A stretch of DNA of 8,343 bases from contig JAWUVZ010000073.1 in the NCBI GenBank assembly GCA_034112105.1, forward strand, positions 1-8,343, read 5' to 3'. A program made the position numbers and the translations under genes. Shown one piece after another: positions 1 to 6,604 of the stretch. Numbering within the stretch: position 1 is the stretch's first letter; each line of letters starts with the position of its first letter. The notes beneath the pieces are model-generated. The model ran no database searches. It saw nothing but the letters and a program-made list of their open reading frames with translations, and had not been told where the DNA came from. Source of the stretch: Glaciecola sp034112105 (GTDB taxonomy: Bacteria; Pseudomonadota; Gammaproteobacteria; Enterobacterales; Alteromonadaceae).

Positions 1-930
1 AGGAGTGTGCTGCATTCGGCAAAGGTATTGGCCATCGAACACTGTATCAGCGTATTAGGGACGCTCCAAAAGCCGTTTAGAGCAAATGAATTAGAGACCA
101 TTTTAAGGAAATATAGTAAATCACCTCTTAAAATATTGGCGAGTGCCAACTTAGTTTCCGTAGAGGAGCTTCGTCAGGCCATTAAGGATGAGGTCTTATT
201 CCTAGTATATCAACCGCAGGTAACAATCAGTGATAGAGAGCTAATAGGCGTTGAGGCGCTCGTTCGCTGGAAACATCCAAAAAAAGGAATGATCCCTCCA
301 GACTTTTTCATTCCAATGGCAGAAGAAAATGGCTTGATTAGTGAGATTACTTCATTTACTACGAAGGCTGCCATTCATCAGCAAGGAATATGGAAAAGGC
401 AAGGTAAAAACATTAGAATGTCAATCAATATATCCCCCAAAACACTTGATGATCTTGACCTGCCTGAAAAACTTGAAGCTTGCGCTAAATATCTAGGCGC
501 TGATGTTTCAAATTTGATGCTTGAGGTTACTGAAACCGCCCTCACATCAAATGTTGTTCGATATATGGATATATTGTCACGTATACGCATGAAAGGATTC
601 GGTCTCGCTATCGACGACTTCGGGACTGGCTATTCTTCGCTGCAGCAACTCATTCGCGTGCCTTTTTCTGATCTAAAAATCGATAAGGCTTTTATTCAAA
701 AATTGACAACCGAAAAGGAATGCTACACGATCACTAACATATCTATCATGCTCGCCCATGAGCTTGGAATGTGTGCTATCGCAGAAGGAATCGAAACCGA
801 GGCGGATTGGAATATATTAAAACAACTTGGCTGTGACGAAGGACAAGGATATTGGATCGCAAGGCCTATGCCACCTGAGGAACTTGAGTCTTGGACGAAA
901 ATTTGGTCTGCTCGTAAACATGTTTACTAA
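1..930 (+). CDS. Receiver-EAL response regulator, c-di-GMP phosphodiesterase (5' partial, RocR/PvrR-like)
   Basis: The protein should hydrolyse cyclic-di-GMP to pGpG in the cytoplasm under control of a phosphorelay. The frame is open to the first base; a GTG at 7 gives 307 residues but is probably not the start, because the first ~35 residues look like the end of a receiver domain (HSAKVLA, then the KPF switch lysine-proline at 22-24 and helix 5). Counting from GTG, the EAL domain covers about 60-300. It keeps the metal and catalytic set: E83 of EAL, N141, E173, E176, D203-D204 of DDFGTGYSS, K224, E260 of EGIE and Q280 before GYW. From memory, each lies exactly 92 residues before its RocR counterpart (E175, N233, E265, E268, D295-D296, K316, E352, Q372), which predicts a full protein near 399 residues. 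No GGDEF domain is seen. Loop 6 is intact, so an active enzyme is expected. The partner kinase is not in the window. Confidence 0.9.
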   Translation, partial: RSVLHSAKVLAIEHCISVLGTLQKPFRANELETILRKYSKSPLKILASANLVSVEELRQAIKDEVLFLVYQPQVTISDRELIGVEALVRWKHPKKGMIPPDFFIPMAEENGLISEITSFTTKAAIHQQGIWKRQGKNIRMSINISPKTLDDLDLPEKLEACAKYLGADVSNLMLEVTETALTSNVVRYMDILSRIRMKGFGLAIDDFGTGYSSLQQLIRVPFSDLKIDKAFIQKLTTEKECYTITNISIMLAHELGMCAIAEGIETEADWNILKQLGCDEGQGYWIARPMPPEELESWTKIWSARKHVY

Positions 931-957
931 TCCCGCAGTCAAAGAATAGTAATTTTT
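924..957 (+). terminator. Weak possible terminator overlapping the EAL gene stop
   Basis: TTACTA (924-929) can pair with TAGTAA (947-952), followed directly by five T (953-957). The stem is only 6 bp, GC-poor and has a 17-base loop, so it is a weak candidate. No better terminator is visible for this gene. Confidence 0.2.
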
Positions 958-1176
958 CAAATCCTAGAAAAAAGTAGCCTGAAAACTTGGGTTAGACTTA
1001 CAGTATATGGCGCTTATCGACATCAAATGTGCGTCCATCTTATGCTTCGTCAATCATGTCAGTGTAATCGTTTGTCTCTGCGAGGTGGTAAAAAGATTCT
1101 ATCGTTTATTTCAACCTACCTATAATAAATCTAAGTTTTAGTGTCGGTTGCAATCTAGATAAGTGAACAGGAAAAT

Positions 1177-1194
1177 AGGTAGTCATTACTACCT
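1177..1194 (-). terminator. Possible second, tandem terminator or small stem-loop
   Basis: AGGTAGT (1177-1183) and ACTACCT (1188-1194) form a perfect 7-bp stem with loop CATT. On the minus strand it is followed by ATTTTCC, so it may back up the terminator at 1216-1241. The T tract is short. It could equally be part of a plus-strand transcript. Confidence 0.35.
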
Positions 1195-1215
1195 GAGGTT
1201 TAAGTTGAGTATAAT

Positions 1216-1241
1216 AAAGGCCTGGGTAAATGCAGGCCTTT
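1216..1241 (-). terminator. Rho-independent terminator of the symporter gene
   Basis: AAAGGCCTG (1216-1224) and CAGGCCTTT (1233-1241) form a perfect 9-bp stem with an 8-base loop, 21 bases after the symporter stop codon. On the minus strand the stem ends in TTT and runs into ATTAT, a fair U-rich tail. On the plus strand the tail is poorer, so the minus direction is preferred. Confidence 0.7.
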
Positions 1242-1262
1242 GATTGACGCAACTATAGTTGA

Positions 1263-2588
1263 TTAATCTATCACACTCCTTTGGCTTGCGAGAGTTCTGT
1301 CGTTATAAATACCTTCATCTAACTCACCCTCCGTTTTGGCAACAATCGTTGATATGGTGCAGTCACCAGTCACGTTTACAACGGTGCGAGTCATGTCAAG
1401 TAAACGGTCAATACCAATAATTAAAGCAATACCTTCAACCGGTAAATTAACCTGTTGCAATACCAAGGCAAGCAATATTAATCCAACTCCTGGCACACCT
1501 GCAGTTCCAACTGACGCTAGCGTCGCTGTCACTACAACCATCAGCAAATCAACCGTAGACAGGTCAACATTGTAGACTTGTGCAATAAACACCGTAGCGA
1601 CGCCCTGCATAATTGCTGTGCCGTCCATATTAATTGTAGCGCCTAGAGGCAGAGTAAAAGAGGAAACTGAACGACTAACGCCGAGTTTTTGCCTGGCCGT
1701 TGCCATTGTTAATGGCAAGGTTGCACTGCTGCTTGCAGAGCTAAATGCAAACATCGCTACTTCTCTCATTTTAAATAATAGGATAGCGGGATTCAGACCA
1801 GTTGTTAATTTAAGTAATAGAGGATAAACAATCACTGCATGCAATATTAAAATCACAAGGACGTTCATAAAGTAACTAAAAATTGCTAAAATGGCGCCTG
1901 AATCGACCGTCGCTGCTAGTTTTGCTAACAAACAGAAAACACCATACGGTGCAAAATTCATTACAATGGTAACAATTTTCATGATGACTTCGTTGAGGTC
2001 GTTGAAGAAGCCGGTTATGCGTTTGCCTGCTTCGCCGGCATATGTCATCGAAATACCAAACAAAATGGCGAACACAATAATCGGTATCATTTGTCCTTCT
2101 GCCATCGCGCTAATTGGATTACTAGGCACCATGTCAATGATGACTTGAACAAAGCCAGGTGATTTTGTTGCGACAAAATCGCCTGTTGGAGTTGCTGGAT
2201 TAAATCCTTCACCGGGTTTAAATATTAATGCCGACGTCATTGCGAAGATAACCGCGACAAATGTCGTGAACATATATAGGGCAATTGACTTACCACCCAA
2301 ACGTCCCAGTTTTGAAGGGTCGCTCAAACTACTTGTTCCACATATTAAAGATACGAAAACTAAGGGCACCACGAGCATTTTTAATGCGTTGACAAAAATC
2401 TTACCACCTGCGTGAAATATACCGTCTACGAAAAATCCATACGTAGAAAAGGACATTGAGAATATATTGAAATCAAGATCTCCTATAAGATAGTTTGCAA
2501 CTTGCAGGAGAACACCTATCAGGATTCCGGCACACATGCCGATAAAAATCCTAGTGGTCAAACTTAGTTTTGTGTTGTCTTTGGACAT
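1263..2588 (-). CDS. Dicarboxylate/amino acid:cation symporter (DAACS/SDF family, GltPh-like)
   Basis: This inner-membrane carrier takes up acidic amino acids or C4-dicarboxylates with sodium or protons; the family works as trimers with an elevator mechanism. The 441 residues match the usual length. The scaffold helices fill about 10-260. The transport domain then shows hairpin 1 with a serine-rich tip (283-288, then ATLPLT), the helix-7 motif NMDGT (320-324), hairpin 2 with GTAGVPGVG (361-369) and helix 8 with D394, D398, R401, T402, N405 and D409, aligning with GltPh D390, D394, R397, T398, N401 and D405. R401 favours a substrate with a second carboxylate (aspartate, glutamate or dicarboxylate). 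Unusually, the GltPh R276 position is Ala285 and the alternative EAAT position is Met399, so neither holds an arginine. The start has AAAAGGT 6 bases upstream. The gene stands alone, divergent from the lipoprotein gene and ending in a hairpin terminator. A gltP or dctA label cannot be chosen from sequence alone. Confidence 0.93.
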   Translation of the reverse strand: MSKDNTKLSLTTRIFIGMCAGILIGVLLQVANYLIGDLDFNIFSMSFSTYGFFVDGIFHAGGKIFVNALKMLVVPLVFVSLICGTSSLSDPSKLGRLGGKSIALYMFTTFVAVIFAMTSALIFKPGEGFNPATPTGDFVATKSPGFVQVIIDMVPSNPISAMAEGQMIPIIVFAILFGISMTYAGEAGKRITGFFNDLNEVIMKIVTIVMNFAPYGVFCLLAKLAATVDSGAILAIFSYFMNVLVILILHAVIVYPLLLKLTTGLNPAILLFKMREVAMFAFSSASSSATLPLTMATARQKLGVSRSVSSFTLPLGATINMDGTAIMQGVATVFIAQVYNVDLSTVDLLMVVVTATLASVGTAGVPGVGLILLALVLQQVNLPVEGIALIIGIDRLLDMTRTVVNVTGDCTISTIVAKTEGELDEGIYNDRTLASQRSVID

Positions 2589-2716
2589 TTATAGACCTTT
2601 TGTATTTTCGTTATATGTCTGTATACCCAAAGACTACCAATTCTTGAGTCAAAGCTAAACATATTTTGTTTTGGTGACCTGTTAATTTACTAGCAAGAAC
2701 ACAGTAGGGTACTTAG
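2589..2716. promoter_or_regulatory. Divergent promoter region, symporter / Ig lipoprotein
   Basis: These 128 bases must hold promoters for both flanking genes. On the minus strand, TATAAC (plus 2610-2615) with TTGGTA (plus 2635-2640) is a possible -10/-35 pair, but the 19-base spacer is long; TTGACT farther upstream is too far from any -10. No good plus-strand pair is seen. Ribosome binding sites are clear: AAAAGGT on the minus strand (2595-2601) for the symporter and AGGGT (2706-2710) for the lipoprotein. No convincing operator palindrome was found. Confidence 0.4.
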
Positions 2717-4903
2717 ATGAAGGCATTAATAAGATTTATAATAATATGCACAACCTCAATTATGCTTTTTGCATGTGGTGGTAGTGGTGATACTTTGAGC
2801 AGAGATGGAAGTGGTGGCGGTGCAACAACACCTGATCCGGATCCAGTGGCTACTTATTCGGTAGCGCTGAGCATTTCAGATGCCCAAGGTAATGCGGCGA
2901 ATGAGTTGAGTGAAGGTAATTCACTGATTATTACTACAGCATTAACCGCGACAAATGGTGGCAGCGTTAATGATGTTTTAGTTACTTTCTCTTTAAGTGA
3001 AGCTGATTTAGCAACATTCAATAATGACACCGCAACCGCACTCACAAATGCCGATGGCGTTGCTGTGATTGGTCTCGAGGTAGGCATTCTCAGAGGCGAT
3101 GGTCTCGTAAGTGCCACTATAGAAGCGGGTGCATCCGGCACGATCGGCTTTAGTTCAACAGGCATACAACAAGCTCAAGTAGTGCCAGCGTCGTTAGAAC
3201 TGTTCACGACGCAAGTGCAGATAGCTTCGAGTGGTGATGATACTGTTGAGCTAATTGCAGTCGTTAAAAACCAACAGAACGTGCTACTAGAAGGTGTTGT
3301 TGTTTCGTTCTCTGCAGATGCTGGCGCATCAATAGAGAACGTTTCAGGTACAACAGGAGTAGATGGTAAGGCAAGTGCTACATTGACTACTGAAAATAAT
3401 CGCAGCAATAGACTAATTAATGTTACCGCAAGCACATCATCATTGAGTGACACATTGTCCGTTGATGTCGTGGGTACAGAGATTAACGTTAACGGTGCTA
3501 ATTCCGTTATTATAAATGACCAAGCACCAATTACATTTAATTTAGTAGATTCGTCGGGTGTGGGCATCTCAGGACAGACTCTAATGTTGTCAACTGATGT
3601 TGGACAACTCGATAATTTAACCCCAGTCACGAGTGCCAATGGTCAAGTTACGGTAAACTTTACGGCAACTTCATCGGGTCAGGGTACAATTAGCGCATCA
3701 GCATTAAATGCCACAGGTTCCTTACAAATGACAGTCCAGCAAGATGATTTCGCATTTTCTTCACTGCCAGGGGCTGATGTTCCTTTGCAGACGGACCAAA
3801 GTATTTCCGTTCGTTGGTTTAAAAATAATGCTGCCTTTGTGGGCGGTTCTGTCACGGTAACCACTTCCCGCGGCGACATAGCAACGCCTACAGTGGTTAC
3901 AGATTCGATGGGTATTGCAACTGTGAGTATTCGCTCTGAATATGCAGGTCCAGCTTCCATTTCTGCATTGGGCACCGATGCTGACGGTAACAATGTGACA
4001 GCGCGAGCAAGTATTGAATTTGTTGCAACACAGGTTCAAAGTGTATTTGTTGATGCAACACCTGATTTGATTGGGCCAGAAGGACAGACTAGTACGATTA
4101 GTGCAGTTGTTCGTGACCCTAATGGTAACCTAGTCAAAGATAAAATTGTTGATTTCACGTTAATAGACTCTAGCGGTGGCAGCATTGAACCGAACAGTGC
4201 GACAACGGGCAGTGATGGGATCGCCTCTACGGTATATACATCAAATGCAGTGAGCCCAGAAGATGGCGTAACCGTTCAGGCGACAGCCGATAGCGTTGTG
4301 GGCCAGGTTGATTTAACAGTAGGTGACAGAGCCTTCGATATCTCAATTGGCACTGGTAATAAAATTGAAGACCAAGACCCATCGACTTATTTGAAAGAGT
4401 TTGCCGTGTTTGTCAGTGACTCCGTTGGTCGCCCTGTTGAAAATGCCTCTTTAACAGCTTCAGCAACACCCATAAAGCGAGTTAACGATGGCGCGTATAT
4501 AAAAGGTGTATGGATTTATGATGAGCCGAATGAAATATGGGTTGCTACTGCAACCGCGATATGTGCAAACGAAGATGTTAATAATAACGGGCGTTTGGAT
4601 GCAGGTGAAGATACCAACAATGATGGAGAATTAACTCCGGGTATCATCGGCACTATCAGCTTTAAAGATAGTATTTCTCGCACTAATGCGGCAGGTCAAG
4701 CAACTCTAGAACTAAGATACCCTAAGCAATTTGCAGTGTGGGTTGGTGTAGAAGTATCCGTTTTTGGCCAAAGCTCGGGTAGTGAAGCAAGAGATAGTCA
4801 GTCTTTGACTCTGCCAATAGCCAGCGCCGACGTAACAGACAAAGACCAAGCACCTCCGTCGAATCCATTCGGCGCTAGTTCAACATGCACAAATCCAAAC
4901 TAA
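2717..4903 (+). CDS. Secreted lipoprotein with tandem bacterial Ig-like (Big_1-type) domains
   Basis: Function is unknown; the architecture suggests a surface or periplasm-facing adhesive or structural protein. Residues 1-20 are a lipoprotein signal: a short basic start, a hydrophobic stretch, and lipobox LFAC with C20. Glycine follows C20, so no aspartate inner-membrane retention signal is seen and the outer membrane is likely. A flexible Gly/Asp/Pro linker (21-45) leads into Ig-like beta units, each with a TxxDG(I/V/Q)A-type turn; the turn glycines are at 114, 217, 309, 399, 501 and 660. The first five units repeat every 90-103 residues, as in invasin/intimin group 1 Ig domains. The sixth (about 540-700) is stretched by an insertion of roughly 60 residues with two acidic calcium-type loops: D620, N622, N624, D628, E631, then D632, N634, D636. 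C617 and C724 could form a disulfide. There is no beta-barrel, LPXTG or autotransporter domain. AGGGT lies 6 bases before the ATG. A strong terminator follows. Confidence 0.85.
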   Translation: MKALIRFIIICTTSIMLFACGGSGDTLSRDGSGGGATTPDPDPVATYSVALSISDAQGNAANELSEGNSLIITTALTATNGGSVNDVLVTFSLSEADLATFNNDTATALTNADGVAVIGLEVGILRGDGLVSATIEAGASGTIGFSSTGIQQAQVVPASLELFTTQVQIASSGDDTVELIAVVKNQQNVLLEGVVVSFSADAGASIENVSGTTGVDGKASATLTTENNRSNRLINVTASTSSLSDTLSVDVVGTEINVNGANSVIINDQAPITFNLVDSSGVGISGQTLMLSTDVGQLDNLTPVTSANGQVTVNFTATSSGQGTISASALNATGSLQMTVQQDDFAFSSLPGADVPLQTDQSISVRWFKNNAAFVGGSVTVTTSRGDIATPTVVTDSMGIATVSIRSEYAGPASISALGTDADGNNVTARASIEFVATQVQSVFVDATPDLIGPEGQTSTISAVVRDPNGNLVKDKIVDFTLIDSSGGSIEPNSATTGSDGIASTVYTSNAVSPEDGVTVQATADSVVGQVDLTVGDRAFDISIGTGNKIEDQDPSTYLKEFAVFVSDSVGRPVENASLTASATPIKRVNDGAYIKGVWIYDEPNEIWVATATAICANEDVNNNGRLDAGEDTNNDGELTPGIIGTISFKDSISRTNAAGQATLELRYPKQFAVWVGVEVSVFGQSSGSEARDSQSLTLPIASADVTDKDQAPPSNPFGASSTCTNPN

Positions 4904-4920
4904 AATAAGTCAAATAGTAA

Positions 4921-4948
4921 AAACCCGCTAATTTTAGCGGGTTTTTTT
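4921..4948. terminator. Bidirectional rho-independent terminator
   Basis: AAACCCGCTA (4921-4930) and TAGCGGGTTT (4935-4944) form a perfect 10-bp stem with an ATTT loop, followed on the plus strand by more T (seven in a row, 4942-4948). The minus strand also ends in a T run (4917-4923 region on plus is A-rich). It sits 17 bases after the lipoprotein stop and 5 bases after the astB stop, so it serves both convergent genes. Confidence 0.93.
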
Positions 4949-4953
4949 ATATA

Positions 4954-6291
4954 TCAACTTTGGAACTGATAAACATTCCCGTAACCTAAGATTTGGGTCA
5001 GCTCATCAAGTGCCGTGCGCGATTCTATTAATAACTGTGGGTCGATTAAGTCAGCAACATGCAGTTCATCACGATAGTGCTTGTTAACCCAAGCACATAG
5101 CGCTTTATAGCTACCATCATTAATGAACGTCCGTGGGTTTACTTTGCTCTTTTCGACGTCAGTCATTGCAACTCGAAGCCTCAAACAAGCCGGTCCACCG
5201 CCGTTTTGCATACTTTGCTTAACGTCGAAATAATGTACTTCTTGTATTGGTGTGTTTAGCGTAACGAGTTTAGTTAAGTAAGCGGATACCGCTGGATTTT
5301 TTTCACACTCTTTGGGAGCAATAATGGCCATATTGCCATTTGGCAAACGAACAACTTGGGTGTTAAATAAGTAGGTTTTAACAGCGTCAATAATAGATAC
5401 TTCGTTGTCTGGAACTTCAATAAAATAAAAATCGTCTGAACCGAATTTTCTCAGTATTTCATCCTTCATTTTTTGCGTATTTAAAAAAGCACGCTGGTGA
5501 TAAAAAAGCACATTTTGGTTGCCTACAGCGATTACGTCATTATGAAAAACGCCAGCGTCAATAACATCCGGATTTTGCTGCGCAAATACAACATTTTTGT
5601 CGCTCAAACCATGCAGTCGCGCAACAGCTTCGCACGCTTCATAAGTATGTCTAGCTGGGTATTTTTGTGGTGCTGGTTTAGATTCATCAAATGCATAGCG
5701 ACCAAATACAAACAGTTCGACACCGTTACCACCGTATTCGCGACAGAAGCGGGTATGGTTGGCTGCTCCTTCATCACCAAAATGCTCATTCTCTGGCAAG
5801 TGTTGATGATGGGCGAAATAGTCTGGATCAGCAAATGTCGATTTTAATATATTACCGGTCACTTGCGGCTCTAATGAACGATGATATTTGTTAGTTAAAT
5901 TAGCCGGTGTAAAGTGTATCTTAGCATCTGCTGTATCACCGCTTGGAGACACTGTTGCTGCATTCGCCGTCCACATGTTAGAAGCTGAACAGCAGGCTAA
6001 AAAGATATGCGGGGCCTGCTTATATGCTTGTTGCATTACATTCGCGTCACTACCGCTAAATCCGAGTCTGCGAAGTGCATAGATGTCTGGTCTTTCTTGT
6101 GGCGCTAGAACGCCTTGCACCATGCCCATATCAAAGAGCGCTTTCATCTTTTGGAGACCTTGCAATGCCGCTTGTTTCGGATTACTGACTGCGTTAGCAT
6201 TACTCTTCGATGCAACATTGCCGAAAGACAAGCCTGCATAGTTGTGAGTAGGGCCAACTAGTCCGTCAAAGTTAGCTTCAAATTGCTTCAT
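4954..6291 (-). CDS. astB: N-succinylarginine dihydrolase AstB
   Basis: AstB is the second enzyme of the arginine succinyltransferase pathway. In the cytoplasm it hydrolyses N2-succinylarginine to N2-succinylornithine, two ammonia and CO2, letting arginine serve as nitrogen and carbon source. The 445 residues match the E. coli enzyme (447, from memory) end to end, starting with the typical FDGLVGPTHNYAGLS segment (8-22). The amidinotransferase-fold catalytic triad is intact: E174 in GDEGAANH, H250 in DAGVFHND and C369 in NGGGPACLRLRV, corresponding to E. coli E174, H248 and C365. The ATG has GGAG 8 bases upstream (plus 6300-6303). The gene is monocistronic here: the neighbours are a convergent lipoprotein gene and divergent topA. 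The other pathway genes (astA, astC, astD, astE) are not in the window, unlike the single ast operon of E. coli. No clear ArgR box (TGAAT-N4-ATTCA) was seen upstream. Confidence 0.97.
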   Translation of the reverse strand: MKQFEANFDGLVGPTHNYAGLSFGNVASKSNANAVSNPKQAALQGLQKMKALFDMGMVQGVLAPQERPDIYALRRLGFSGSDANVMQQAYKQAPHIFLACCSASNMWTANAATVSPSGDTADAKIHFTPANLTNKYHRSLEPQVTGNILKSTFADPDYFAHHQHLPENEHFGDEGAANHTRFCREYGGNGVELFVFGRYAFDESKPAPQKYPARHTYEACEAVARLHGLSDKNVVFAQQNPDVIDAGVFHNDVIAVGNQNVLFYHQRAFLNTQKMKDEILRKFGSDDFYFIEVPDNEVSIIDAVKTYLFNTQVVRLPNGNMAIIAPKECEKNPAVSAYLTKLVTLNTPIQEVHYFDVKQSMQNGGGPACLRLRVAMTDVEKSKVNPRTFINDGSYKALCAWVNKHYRDELHVADLIDPQLLIESRTALDELTQILGYGNVYQFQS

Positions 6292-6419
6292 GTATGGATC
6301 TCCAATAGTTGTCTTTTATATGCTTGCGTCAGCGGGGTTCACTGAGTACAAGTAAAAAAAGGATAGTGTTAGTTGAACTAATTGCAGACGAAGTATACGC
6401 AATTTATTTGACATGCCAA

Positions 6420-6433
6420 TTCATAAATATGAA
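6420..6433. promoter_or_regulatory. Operator-like palindrome TTCAT-AAAT-ATGAA
   Basis: Two perfect 5-base arms flank a 4-base centre, the size expected for a dimeric regulator site. It lies 7 bases after a TTGACA hexamer (6408-6413). The arms are the reverse of an ArgR half-site arrangement, so I do not call it an ARG box. It may be chance in AT-rich DNA. Confidence 0.25.
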
Positions 6434-6443
6434 AAAGTCATAA

Positions 6444-6466
6444 AAAACAACGAGTTTAGTTGTTTT
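6444..6466. repeat. Inverted repeat AAAACAAC / GTTGTTTT
   Basis: Perfect 8-base arms (6444-6451 and 6459-6466) are separated by 7 bases. A related short palindrome, AACAA-C-TTGTT, follows at 6485-6495, so the CAAC/GTTG element recurs within 50 bases. Its role, if any, could be as an operator upstream of topA or astB. GC is too low for a good terminator. Confidence 0.35.
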
Positions 6467-6540
6467 GAAAATATAAGTATGTGGAACAACTTGTTTTCTA
6501 TTCACTTTGTAGATATATGTTAAAAAGGAAACTAATAACA

Positions 6541-6570
6541 TTGTTAATTGCGCTAGACGCTTTTTATAAA
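6541..6570 (+). promoter_or_regulatory. Sigma70-like promoter of topA
   Basis: TTGTTA (6541-6546) and TATAAA (6565-6570) are separated by 18 bases and match 4 of 6 and 5 of 6 consensus bases. Initiation near 6577 would leave a leader of about 28 bases before the topA ATG at 6605. The ribosome binding site in that leader is modest: TAAGG (6588-6592), 12 bases before the ATG. Additional upstream promoters are possible, as E. coli topA has several. Confidence 0.5.
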
Positions 6571-6604
6571 TAAATCACTGTATTTCATAAGGTTCTTTCC
6601 ATAA

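Larger units (their letters stand above)
931..1262. other. Intergenic region between convergent genes
   Basis: This 332-base gap lies between the ends of the EAL gene and the symporter gene. It holds the symporter terminator (1216-1241), a second stem-loop (1177-1194), a 12-base perfect palindrome CAACTATAGTTG (1250-1261) next to the symporter stop codon, and two TATAAT hexamers on the plus strand (1121-1126 and 1210-1215). About 960-1110 shows nothing I can name; the only reading frame there, a 32-codon ATG frame at 1027, has no ribosome binding site. Confidence 0.6.
6292..6604. other. Divergent intergenic region astB / topA
   Basis: This 313-base AT-rich region contains the 5' ends of both genes. 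It holds the topA promoter candidate (6541-6570), a weaker plus-strand pair TTGTTT (6491-6496) and TATATG (6514-6519) with a 17-base spacer, and several small palindromes between 6420 and 6495. For astB, TATAAA on the minus strand (plus 6315-6320) is a possible -10 about 24 bases before the ATG, but no good -35 accompanies it. No small gene with a believable ribosome binding site was found. Confidence 0.6.

Noticed and set aside
1027..1125. A 32-codon ATG frame in the first intergenic gap
   Set aside because: No ribosome binding site, no recognisable sequence and no clear promoter.
3175..3639. Long open frame of 154 codons on the minus strand inside the lipoprotein gene (and similar ones at 2854-3165 and 3679-3993)
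   Set aside because: They lie opposite a clear coding frame with a lipobox and Ig-domain repeats, show no ribosome binding site or recognisable protein, and are composition shadows.
5497..5847. Open frames opposite astB on the plus strand (5497-5847, 5691-5894, 5888-6082)
   Set aside because: astB is complete with all catalytic residues in its own frame; these are antisense shadows without recognisable features.
6420..6433. ARG box (ArgR site) for astB
   Set aside because: The consensus is TGAAT-N4-ATTCA; the site here is TTCAT-N4-ATGAA, with half-sites in the opposite arrangement.
6408..6436. Promoter based on the perfect TTGACA at 6408-6413
   Set aside because: At 16-18 base spacing the downstream hexamers are TGAAAA, GAAAAA or AAAAAG, none resembling a -10; the nearest TATGAA is only 14 bases away.
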